64,000 nt of DNA from Paenibacillus sp. JZ16 (GTDB lineage Bacteria > Bacillota > Bacilli > Paenibacillales > Paenibacillaceae). The notes under the pieces are model-generated. The model ran no database searches. It saw nothing but the letters and a program-made list of their open reading frames with translations, and was not told where the DNA came from. A program made the translations under genes and the position numbers. The DNA lies in the NCBI RefSeq assembly GCF_015326965.1, contig NZ_CP017659.1, positions 5,708,001 to 5,772,000 on the forward strand, in the 5' to 3' direction. Below, piece by piece: positions 9,502 through 17,297 of this stretch. Numbering within the stretch: the stretch's first letter is position 1; the number at the start of each line of letters is the position of its first letter.

Positions 9502-9515
9502 TGATTGATCAATCA
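9502..9515 (+). promoter_or_regulatory. second copy of the TetR-type operator
   Basis: TGATTGATCAATCA, a 14-bp perfect palindrome identical to the core of the site at 8485-8500. It lies directly before the ribosome binding site of the multicopper oxidase. Here it could act as a roadblock or cover a separate start point. Confidence 0.6.
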
Positions 9516-9534
9516 TAAAAAGGAGTGAAAGCTT

Positions 9535-11010
9535 ATGCGGAGGCTAACTTGGAAAGGGAAGGTCGGTATAGCGGGGTTGGGAGTGGCGATTCTGCTGGGT
9601 GCGTTGGTTGGCACGTACTTTTGGCAAATTCGCATGCAAAAACCATATGAAGTAAATATGGGCGAAATGCATCACATGGAAGGGATGGCGGGCCATCAGC
9701 ATGGAACCGCCTCTGCAGCAACCCACCAGGCTTCACTGGCGACACGGTCATGCGAAGCAATTACAGAGGGGGAGAGCGACGCGCCCGTACGCGAGTTTCG
9801 GCTCACGGCCTCACAGAGCGAGAAAAAATCAGATAATGGTGATATCGAGAAGGTTTGGACATTCAACGGCCTCACGCCAGGACCAGAAATTCGAGTTGCC
9901 GAAGGTGAAAGAGTCCGTGTCGTGCTAGACAACAAGGACATTCAAGAAGGGGTTACCATCCATTGGCACGGGATTGTTCTTCCTTGTTCGCAGGATGGAG
10001 TAGCGGGTGTGACGCAGGATGCCGTAAAGCCCGGAGAGCAGTATACGTACGAATTTATAGCAGACTCTCCCGGAACGTATTGGTATCACTCTCATCAGGC
10101 TAGCTCCATCCAGGTTGAAAAAGGCTTGCTGGGGAATTTCATTGTCGATCCTCAGCAGGATCGGTTCGAATACGATCAGGAGGAAACGATACTTATCCAA
10201 CAGTTAAATGGAACTTATCTCATGAACGGTTCAACAAAGGGAACGCATATCGAGGCGGCTCCCGGAAAGAAAGTCAGACTGAGGATGATCAATGCTGCGA
10301 ACGAAACGGAAACGATTCACGTCGACGGGGCCTCTTACCGAATAATTGCGATGGATGGCCATGACCTCCACGAACCGGGGATGCTGGAGCATTATAAATT
10401 TCTAATGGGAGCGGGCCAGCGTTATGATCTTCTCTTTGAGATGCCGCGGCAAGGTAAAGTTGTCGTCACGAGTGAATCAGGTTTGAAGGTGACACTCGGG
10501 ACCGGTAGCGAACCGGAGATCCGTTCGGATCACAGCTTATTCAGATGGACCGACTATGGAGAACCAGATCCGAATGCTCCTGTAGACAAATTAACCTACG
10601 ATCAGTCCTATACCTTAAAGCTCGATCAGAATCTGTTCATCAACTCCATTAACGGAAAAAGTTTTCATGAAATACCACCTCTGGTGGTCAAGGAAGGCCA
10701 GCGTGTAAAAATGACGATTACGAATGCTGGCGGAGGGGACCACCCTTTTCATTTGCATGGGCACATATTTCAGGTGCTAAGCCATAACGGCCAGGCTTTG
10801 AGCGGAAGTCCCGTATATCTTGATACATTATTAACGCAAGAAGGTGATACTTACGAGGTGTACGTAAAGGCGGATAACCCGGGACTATGGATGATGCATT
10901 GCCACAATCTGATGCACGCATCTATGGGAATGAGCATGATGTTCAATTATGAAGGTATTTCGACGCCATTTCGGGTCGGGACAAAATCGGGAAATTTACC
11001 GGACTTATGA
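9535..11010 (+). CDS. membrane-anchored multicopper oxidase
   Basis: 491 residues. One N-terminal transmembrane or uncleaved signal segment (about 10-30) is followed by a Met/His-rich stretch (MGEMHHMEGMAGHQHG) that may bind copper. All four copper motifs are present: HWHG at 143-146, HSH at 185-187, HPFHLHGH at 403-410, and HCHNLMHASMGM at 455-466, giving type 1, 2 and 3 centres. Such enzymes oxidise phenols, Cu(I) or Mn(II) outside the membrane while reducing oxygen to water. AAGGAG precedes ATG 9535. The gene is followed by a terminator and shares an operator with the epimerase upstream. Confidence 0.9.
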   Translation: MRRLTWKGKVGIAGLGVAILLGALVGTYFWQIRMQKPYEVNMGEMHHMEGMAGHQHGTASAATHQASLATRSCEAITEGESDAPVREFRLTASQSEKKSDNGDIEKVWTFNGLTPGPEIRVAEGERVRVVLDNKDIQEGVTIHWHGIVLPCSQDGVAGVTQDAVKPGEQYTYEFIADSPGTYWYHSHQASSIQVEKGLLGNFIVDPQQDRFEYDQEETILIQQLNGTYLMNGSTKGTHIEAAPGKKVRLRMINAANETETIHVDGASYRIIAMDGHDLHEPGMLEHYKFLMGAGQRYDLLFEMPRQGKVVVTSESGLKVTLGTGSEPEIRSDHSLFRWTDYGEPDPNAPVDKLTYDQSYTLKLDQNLFINSINGKSFHEIPPLVVKEGQRVKMTITNAGGGDHPFHLHGHIFQVLSHNGQALSGSPVYLDTLLTQEGDTYEVYVKADNPGLWMMHCHNLMHASMGMSMMFNYEGISTPFRVGTKSGNLPDL

Positions 11011-11048
11011 TCGGTATGTTGTTCGAATTTGTGTGAATTATTTCATCG

Positions 11049-11081
11049 AAAAAATGCACTATCAACCTTGATAGTGCATTT
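11049..11081. terminator. bidirectional terminator
   Basis: A perfect 14-bp stem (11052-11065 with 11068-11081, two-base loop) is flanked by an A run on its left and Ts on its right. It can stop the multicopper oxidase transcript and, on the other strand, the lipoprotein gene ending at 11191. Confidence 0.75.
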
Positions 11082-11190
11082 CCTCTAGCTAATCTATTCT
11101 GATATGAATTGTTTTTTTATTGCTTTACAATCAAATATAATACTAGTAAGGATGGTGGAGTCATTTCTCATAGAGCCAAGTTGGCTCTAA

Positions 11191-11898
11191 TTATTTTGGA
11201 CTCACTAATTCCTCACCCTTGACCCTCCAGATATCCGCACCGACTACAAAAGTATTGGATTCTTTATCATATGTCACTTCCTGCGCATCAAGCGCCTCGT
11301 TTAGACTCGTTGCAACGATATGAGCATTCTTGATTTTGTAAATTGATGTTTGGGCAGCAGTACCAACGGTAGCAATAATTTCATTGGTTCCGTCCTGGTC
11401 AACATCTGCTTCCACCGTATGCGCTTCAATTTGCAATACTTTTGGAGAATTTGTATCCGTTTGAATATAGTAACTAATTGGGCAATTAGCTCCACATGCT
11501 CCTGTTACTTTTATATAATTCTTATCAAGTGCATTAACTCGACTAATTGTGTATTGATCGGTATTTTCAGCAGAGTAACCAACTTGACCAATTTCAAAAA
11601 TATTCGTTCCAATCTTTATAGCTGCAAAAATATTTTCATCATCTTGATTTTTTTGATAATAATAGGTAGTGTAATTATCTATCTCTTGTTTGAGTATGAC
11701 TTTAGTCAAGTCTGTTTCAACATTTTTTTTAAGTGGTTTTTCTAGGTTCACTTCTGTGAAACTTAGGGAATATGGCATACGATGTTCGCCGATGTCAGAT
11801 TCATCAATTGTTGAATTAGATACGAGGACATCAGACGCCTGATTGCAACCGGCGAGGAGACAAAATACTGTTAACAACGCTATTCCTATTCTTCTCAC
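11191..11898 (-). CDS. lipoprotein of unknown function
   Basis: 235 residues with a lipoprotein signal (MRRIGIALLTVF, LAGC lipobox). The mature part contains DVDQDGTNEIIATVG near residues 170-185, resembling an FG-GAP/VCBS calcium-binding loop, and a CGANC pair near the middle. Start GTG 11898 is preceded by AAGGTGG on the minus strand. Lower GC content than the neighbouring transporter genes suggests accessory DNA. Function not recognised. Confidence 0.7.
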   Translation of the reverse strand: MRRIGIALLTVFCLLAGCNQASDVLVSNSTIDESDIGEHRMPYSLSFTEVNLEKPLKKNVETDLTKVILKQEIDNYTTYYYQKNQDDENIFAAIKIGTNIFEIGQVGYSAENTDQYTISRVNALDKNYIKVTGACGANCPISYYIQTDTNSPKVLQIEAHTVEADVDQDGTNEIIATVGTAAQTSIYKIKNAHIVATSLNEALDAQEVTYDKESNTFVVGADIWRVKGEELVSPK

Positions 11899-12164
11899 GT
11901 AGTACCCACCTTTTTTCGTGGTGTTTTAGTTTACAAATTTCATTATATTGGATATATGAATTCGAAAAGTTGATACTATGTATTTCTTTAAATAAATTTT
12001 AGTAACAATTTAGGGTCAAATAAGGATTTAACTAAAATATCTCCAGTGGATATTATCCCCTAATAAAGATGATTTATGGGATATCTTTTTAAAGAGTCTC
12101 CTAGGTGGAGAATATATAAAGTTCTTAGAGAGAAGTAAACAGTGAATATGTAAGGGGCAAACTA

Positions 12165-12509
12165 ATGAAGAAAATAAAATGGATGCTAGTAATATGCTGT
12201 CTCCTCTTTATATTGAGCGCTTGTAATATTGTCGATTCCGATTACCAACAGATGCAAGGAGTCGTAAAAGAAGTCGATTCCCCAAATAACAGAATACTAC
12301 TCATAGCCAATTTAACAGAGGGGGATTTAAAGAAAGATACGCAAGAAGTGATCAAATCTGGCGAATATAGGGAAGTCGTATGGGTGAGTAAGATTGATCC
12401 CTCAAAATTTACAGTTGGTGAAGAAATCATTGTTTACTATGAGACTAGGGAAGACTCTTATCCTGGCAAGATGGCAGCTAAAAAATACGAGAAGCTAGAG
12501 ATCCAATAA
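12165..12509 (+). CDS. DUF3221-like small lipoprotein
   Basis: 114 residues: a lipoprotein signal (hydrophobic core, LSAC lipobox) followed by a small beta-barrel-like domain beginning MQGVVKEVDSPNNRILL and ending SYPGKMAAKKYEKLEI. This resembles the DUF3221 family of Bacillus-group lipoproteins, whose function is unknown. A purine-rich AGGGG lies before the ATG. A second decayed copy of the domain end lies at 12610-12741. The 266-nt gap upstream (11899-12164) holds only AT-rich sequence with weak dyads. Confidence 0.7.
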   Translation: MKKIKWMLVICCLLFILSACNIVDSDYQQMQGVVKEVDSPNNRILLIANLTEGDLKKDTQEVIKSGEYREVVWVSKIDPSKFTVGEEIIVYYETREDSYPGKMAAKKYEKLEIQ

Positions 12510-12609
12510 TATTGCCGATTTAAGCAGCACATTATAAAAAAAGTCCCAACACCTCCGCCAGCACCAGCTAAAGCTAAACCCTCCGCTTACTATTACGACC
12601 TCCTGTGTA

Positions 12610-12741
12610 GTGGAGGGGATCGAGTTTAAGGTAGACCATGCAAATTATACTGGTCAGAGAGTAAGAATTACCGCTGATACAGATCAATTAGAATCTCAGC
12701 CGCCAATTAGAGCAGTTAAAGAAATAGAAATAATCAAATAA
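12610..12741 (+). pseudogene. remnant of a second DUF3221-type protein
   Basis: 43 codons ending in TAA read VEGIEFKVDHANYTGQRVRI and then ESQPPIRAVKEIEIIK. This parallels the C-terminal strand of the intact DUF3221 gene upstream. There is no signal peptide or ribosome binding site. A proline-rich reading (PTPPPAPAKAKPS) lies just upstream in another frame, consistent with a frameshifted, decaying gene. Confidence 0.5.
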
Positions 12742-12790
12742 AATGAATCCATATACACCCATTTAATGAAATAGGGAATCATGTTGTTAG

Positions 12791-12944
12791 TTATTCATAG
12801 GTAGAGGATTTTGCACGTGCCTTAATCCGAGGCTCAACATAAACGAAAGTGCGGTTCTCCGGTAATTAACGGCTTCACAACGTTATAAAACGCCTTCTTA
12901 TGCGTAGGACTTGCGCCCAGCTCGATAATACCAGCTGGGCGCAT
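12791..12944 (-). pseudogene. frameshifted C-terminal fragment of an unrecognised protein
   Basis: On the minus strand, 36 codons beginning MRPAGIIELGASPTHKKAFY run to GEPHFRLC-stop. A one-base shift at the HF position continues into VYVEPRIKARAKSSTYE-stop, giving a coherent end of about 50 residues. The two halves look like one protein broken by a single-base indel. A strong inverted repeat (TGCGCCCAGCT at 12912-12922 with AGCTGGGCGCA at 12933-12943, then TTTT) lies at its start. Family not recognised. The rest of the 12510-13069 gap contains the DUF3221 remnant and nothing else I can name. Confidence 0.4.
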
Positions 12945-13069
12945 TTTGCGTTATCAAATAGCCGCCAGCCATCATCATGCAATGGAAAGTTTCTTCAATA
13001 ATATAAAGAGGAAAAAACACCATGAATTCGAATATACTCTAGAAACTATACGAAGAGAGGGATACGCTA

Positions 13070-13927
13070 ATGGATATGCAGACGCTAGCAGAGAGAATGA
13101 GTGCAGGCGTGTTTAACGATATTCTGAAACGTGACTTTTCACAGGACATGATTTCTGAATTAGAACAGATGAACGCGGTCCAAATGGAAAACAAACTGAA
13201 ATACATATTAGCCGTACCGATAGGTATATCCAAGCAGAGGGTATTCGAATATCTTCAATTGTATTATTCGGCCTCTTGGCAGAATCTTTTCATGGAGCTG
13301 AATATACCCCGTGCGTTAAGTCTTTTGGAGGTTGGTGCCGGTGATGTTGTTTACATTCCAAAGGCTTTAGATGCTTATTCCAACAACATGGGCACCTATG
13401 TGACTGCCAATCTCAACAGGGATCTGACACGAAACTTTCAGGAGAAAACGAAAGGGATGGACGTCAGTATACGGGTTGTTGAGGACGATGCAGCCAATGT
13501 CGGTTTATATTATCCGGAGTCCTCTTTTGACGTTGTCGCTTATCACCACGCTATTAACGATATCATCCAGACCATTATCGCGGATCGTGAGGGCATTGAT
13601 ACAGTAAATCAAGATTGGTGGACAATCGAACCTCAAATGTTACAAGCTGTTATGGATTATCACCGAAAAGGCATATTGAAGGATGCAGCATATCATGCGT
13701 TTATCCAAATCATTGACACAAGCCGTAAGCAGTTAAAAAGAGGGGGATACATGATATTCGATAACATTACTTATTCTGGATATGATGAAATGGGGTATTC
13801 CTCTGAATTCCACAGCAACTATATCCAACTGGCTAGAAGCTGGATTAGCGAAGCGAATCTAGGATTGGAAGAGGTTGAAGTCGAATCGTATGATAAGCAA
13901 TGGTGGATGATACTGAGAAAAGTGTGA
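13070..13927 (+). CDS. class I SAM-dependent methyltransferase
   Basis: 285 residues. An N-terminal helical region precedes a Rossmann-like fold with SAM motif I at LLEVGAGDVVYIPKAL (about 86-101) and a later FDVVAYHHAINDII strand-helix in the position of motif II. The end, EEVEVESYDKQWWMILRK, matches the last beta hairpin of these enzymes. GAGAGGG precedes the ATG. Substrate unknown. About 90 nt downstream is the caspase-like gene; the two may be co-transcribed, since no terminator is seen between them. Confidence 0.75.
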   Translation: MDMQTLAERMSAGVFNDILKRDFSQDMISELEQMNAVQMENKLKYILAVPIGISKQRVFEYLQLYYSASWQNLFMELNIPRALSLLEVGAGDVVYIPKALDAYSNNMGTYVTANLNRDLTRNFQEKTKGMDVSIRVVEDDAANVGLYYPESSFDVVAYHHAINDIIQTIIADREGIDTVNQDWWTIEPQMLQAVMDYHRKGILKDAAYHAFIQIIDTSRKQLKRGGYMIFDNITYSGYDEMGYSSEFHSNYIQLARSWISEANLGLEEVEVESYDKQWWMILRKV

Positions 13928-14020
13928 TGACTGGTTGAAAAAGGAAATGCGGTCGGCAATAATAGAATGGGCTCCAATTCCAAATCCATATAATTATCAT
14001 TGTCAGGAGTTGATACAGAA

Positions 14021-14569
14021 GTGAGTAAGCCTGTTATGCAGGTCGCTCTGGTCGTCGGACCGGATTGCGACATGGAGAGCCAAGCGGTAAGGGCGGCTCT
14101 GGAGTATTTTGGGGTGCGCGTCTTTACATACTGGATCGGGACGCCGAATGATCTGATCTCCGTCTTGTCAGGCGTTGATCTATATGAAGGCACCGATATG
14201 ATCCTGTTGAATTTTCACGGGGATGAAGGCAGCTTGATTATGCCGGAGCTCGGCGAAGAGGTATACGAGGAGGAGGAGCCGAAGGGCGACTTCGGGGCAG
14301 ATGAGGTTCGGCGCTATGCGAAGCTGGACGGGAAGACGGTAATCGCGAACGGCTGCTCGCTGGGGGATCCAGCACTGGCCGAAGCTTTCCTGGAGCGGGG
14401 CTGCAAGATGTATATCGGGCCGGATGACTATCCGGACGGCAACGATGCGCTGATGTTTGTTCTGCGGCTGTTCTATGAGATTGTTCAGCAGGGACGGGAC
14501 GTGAAGGAAGCCTTTGCCCAAGCTGTAGCGATGAGTGATGAACTATCCATGTACCGTTTGTATGAATGA
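14021..14569 (+). CDS. stand-alone caspase-like (CHAT/C25-type) protein
   Basis: 182 residues. The fold signature is a beta strand ending in a His-Gly (LLNFHGDEG, His66) and a second strand ending in a Cys (VIANGCSLG, Cys112). An FLERGCKMYIGP strand and an FVLRLFYEIV...VKEAFAQAV helix follow. This order (His on strand 3, Cys on strand 4, then Gly-Pro) is that of caspase-fold peptidases such as CHAT and gingipain C25. Assignment is by motif only; similar proteins may be annotated as hypothetical. GTG 14021 is chosen because AGGAG at 14005-14009 is 11 nt away. No partner domain or signal peptide is present. Confidence 0.6.
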   Translation: MSKPVMQVALVVGPDCDMESQAVRAALEYFGVRVFTYWIGTPNDLISVLSGVDLYEGTDMILLNFHGDEGSLIMPELGEEVYEEEEPKGDFGADEVRRYAKLDGKTVIANGCSLGDPALAEAFLERGCKMYIGPDDYPDGNDALMFVLRLFYEIVQQGRDVKEAFAQAVAMSDELSMYRLYE

Positions 14570-14591
14570 TAGCAATCATAGATAAAGATTC

Positions 14592-14622
14592 CACACCCCT
14601 GCTCATGTCTTGCAGGGGTGTG
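14592..14622. terminator. hairpin between convergent genes
   Basis: A perfect 11-bp stem (14592-14602 with 14612-14622, nine-base loop) lies in the gap between the caspase-like gene and the oppositely oriented response regulator. Confidence 0.65.
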
Positions 14623-14670
14623 TGCAAATATAAGTACGATCGAGCACCTCTCGTATCTAGATTACCCGTT

Positions 14671-15459
14671 CTATCCATTCTTCTCCTCGAAATATTCCTG
14701 ATACTGGCTCGGCGTGACGTGGGCGTACTTCTTGAAGATGCTTATAAAATACTTGTAATCGCTAAATCCGATATCCTGCGCGATGGTATAAACTTTGTTA
14801 TCGCCTGACTTCAGTAATTCGATCGATTTCTGGATGCGATAACGATTGAGAAATTCATTGAAGGTATAGCTGGTCTCTGCCTTGAATTTCTGGTTCAGGT
14901 AATAGGCGCTTAAGCCGATCTCCTCCACGAGATCATGAATGCTGATCTTCTTGGCATAATTCTCCTGTACATAGGCGATCATTTTGGCCACGTATTTCGA
15001 GGTTTTGGTTTCCTTCTCCAGAAACTTGCTGTTTAGAATCTCTTCTTTTTCCTGCGGATGGTTCGAGATCACTTCATATTTGCGGATTAAATCCACTTTA
15101 GCTTTGGCCGATTCGAGTGCCGCGACCAGCTGCTCGTCCTCTAAGGGCTTTACCAGAAACTCGCTCACGCCTAACTGGAGCGCCTGCTGCGCAAGGTGGA
15201 ATTCATTATAACCGGAGATAATAATGCTGCTGAAGGTATGCTGCTTGAGGCCTTCCCGAATCATCGAGATGCCATCCATGATCGGCATGGTGATGTCGGT
15301 TATGACGATATCCGGCTTGAGCTCGCAGATCTTCTCGTAACCATCCTGACCATTCAACCCTTCCTCAATGACGATGCAATCGTATTGAACCCAATCGATG
15401 CTGAATCGGATGCCCCTGCGAATCATATCCTCATCTTCGACCAGCAGTACTTTAAACAT
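14671..15459 (-). CDS. AraC-type response regulator (YesN/HptR-like)
   Basis: 262 residues. A receiver domain (MFKVLLVEDED acidic pocket, phospho-acceptor Asp55 in VITDITMP, conserved Lys in LVKPLED) is joined to a C-terminal AraC double helix-turn-helix. The length is that of a compact YesN/HptR protein. ATG 15459 lies within the last codons of the kinase gene (8-nt overlap); GTG 15468 is an alternative. It is the last gene of the importer operon, so it likely controls that operon in response to the transported solute. Confidence 0.85.
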   Translation of the reverse strand: MFKVLLVEDEDMIRRGIRFSIDWVQYDCIVIEEGLNGQDGYEKICELKPDIVITDITMPIMDGISMIREGLKQHTFSSIIISGYNEFHLAQQALQLGVSEFLVKPLEDEQLVAALESAKAKVDLIRKYEVISNHPQEKEEILNSKFLEKETKTSKYVAKMIAYVQENYAKKISIHDLVEEIGLSAYYLNQKFKAETSYTFNEFLNRYRIQKSIELLKSGDNKVYTIAQDIGFSDYKYFISIFKKYAHVTPSQYQEYFEEKNG

Positions 15460-17152
15460 GATATCCACTCCATTCGTAAGGAATTGTTAGTGCCACGCAG
15501 GTGCCTTTTCCTTGCGCGCTGTCAATGTGGATGCCGGATTCTTCACCATATAGAAGAACTAAACGACGGTGAACGTTATACAGCCCGATATGCTGCGTCG
15601 TGTTCGTCTGGCTTTGCAAAATCTGATTCACTTCCTGCAGTTTCTCTTTACTCATGCCTTGCCCGTTGTCGCGAACCTCCAGAATGAGCTTGCCGTTGGA
15701 GGTGTAGATGTTAATCTCAATCAGCACATCACTTTGATTCTCATAGCCATATTTGATAGCGTTTTCGATAATCGGCTGCAGCAGAAGCTTGGGGACGTAT
15801 ACATCCAGCGTTTCCTCCGCTACGGCAATCCGGTATTCCAGCCGATCATTGAACCGAATTTGCTGCAGCTTTAGATAATCCCGTACATAATTCATGTCAT
15901 TTTTCAGTTGAACATTGCGATCATGTCCGATGCTGTACCTTAACAAGCGGGATAGAATCAGCACGATGTCCTGGGCCTGATTGGCATCGATCTTAATGGC
16001 ATAGCGCAGGGTTTCCAGAACATTAAAAATAAAATGCGGATGGAACTGCGATTGCAGCTGCTTCACCTCAATAATGGTGCGAAGCTCCGACAGCTCTTTA
16101 TTTTTCTCGATCAATTCTTTCAGCCGATCCAGCATCACATTGTACTCATCGCCCAGAATTTGAAACTCGTCATTTGTCTGAATATCGACATAGCCATTGA
16201 AGTTACCTTCGCGCAGCTGTGCCAAGGCATGAATTAATTTATCGATGGATTCGGAATTGCGCGTCGACATTTTGTTCGCCAGGAACTGGATCAACACCCA
16301 CAGCAGCAGGCTGGCCGCAAGGACAAAGAAAGACACCGTATAATAGGTGTATTGCTCCGATTTATAGGAGTTCAGCGTAATGACTTGAATCGGTGTGTCA
16401 GGGATTCGTTTGGCATACATATAATACTTGCCTTCGTTCAGCAGAACATGTCCCCTGTTATCGAGCTTGGGGCTGAATTTGTTGAGAACCCCTTTGGTCA
16501 CATTGCTGGTCGTGGCAATAATGGTGTTATGTTCATCCGTGATCATGGCAATCTCATTATTTTGTTCGAAAATCATCTTCTGAATGTCGGATTCATACAG
16601 CTGATAGATGATATAGCCTATCGTCCGCTTGTCCTTCACGATGGCTTTGCCAAACGTGTAGCTCGTATCGCGGTCATGCGAATAACGAAAACTGTTCATT
16701 TCGGTAAGCGTGTCGCCGGGCCGCTGATCGATCCGATGAATGAGATTGCCGAAGGCAAAATTGGAATACAGTGCATCCGCCGGGGCGGAGCTTGCCAGAA
16801 AGACCCCGTCCGTATTGACGATATGAAAAATACTCTTTACCTTCTGCCGGTTGTTGAAATCATAGAAGGCAGAGTACACCTGTTCGCTGCCCAGATGCGA
16901 GCTTACATAATTGATCACGGTAGGAGAAACGGCCATCCGGTGAATCTCCTCGTCGTACTGCTGATACACGCCGGAAATGGACTGACTGATGGACTGGGCG
17001 GCTTCGGTCGTTTTTTGGGTTAGGTTCATTCTGCCATTAATAATCGTGAACGCCAAAAACAATACGATTAAGATGGAGAACGGGATCATCGTATAGATGC
17101 GAAATAAATGACGGGTTGATTCCTTGAAATTACGATAATGTGTTGGTTTCAT
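15452..17152 (-). CDS. sensor histidine kinase (YesM/HptS-like)
   Basis: 566 residues: a transmembrane segment near the N-terminus, an extracellular sensor region, a second transmembrane segment, HAMP, then a His_kinase domain with HPHFIFN (phospho-acceptor His373) and a HATPase domain with NAIKYG and DNGQGM. ATG 17152 follows a clear GGAGG; the upstream extension in the same frame crosses a hairpin and is rejected. In Staphylococcus aureus the analogous HptA/HptRS set senses extracellular hexose phosphate. The same role here is inferred from gene order. Confidence 0.85.
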   Translation of the reverse strand: MKPTHYRNFKESTRHLFRIYTMIPFSILIVLFLAFTIINGRMNLTQKTTEAAQSISQSISGVYQQYDEEIHRMAVSPTVINYVSSHLGSEQVYSAFYDFNNRQKVKSIFHIVNTDGVFLASSAPADALYSNFAFGNLIHRIDQRPGDTLTEMNSFRYSHDRDTSYTFGKAIVKDKRTIGYIIYQLYESDIQKMIFEQNNEIAMITDEHNTIIATTSNVTKGVLNKFSPKLDNRGHVLLNEGKYYMYAKRIPDTPIQVITLNSYKSEQYTYYTVSFFVLAASLLLWVLIQFLANKMSTRNSESIDKLIHALAQLREGNFNGYVDIQTNDEFQILGDEYNVMLDRLKELIEKNKELSELRTIIEVKQLQSQFHPHFIFNVLETLRYAIKIDANQAQDIVLILSRLLRYSIGHDRNVQLKNDMNYVRDYLKLQQIRFNDRLEYRIAVAEETLDVYVPKLLLQPIIENAIKYGYENQSDVLIEINIYTSNGKLILEVRDNGQGMSKEKLQEVNQILQSQTNTTQHIGLYNVHRRLVLLYGEESGIHIDSAQGKGTCVALTIPYEWSGYHV

Positions 17153-17222
17153 GCTGCCCTCCATCTGCGATAAGGCCCTCGATCCTATTATACTGACTCG
17201 CGGTAACCGCAGATAATCCAAA

Positions 17223-17268
17223 TACATCCAAGCCGGACCTTCATGCTGCAGGTGCCGACTTGGATGTA
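17223..17268 (-). other. hairpin between permease and kinase genes
   Basis: TACATCCAAG (from 17223) pairs with CTTGGATGTA (to 17268) across a partly paired loop. No T run follows on the minus strand, so attenuation or transcript processing is more likely than full termination. It may set lower expression of the two-component genes relative to the transporter. Confidence 0.4.
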
Positions 17269-17297
17269 GTCTTTCGTTATGAATTCTTCTCTTCACA

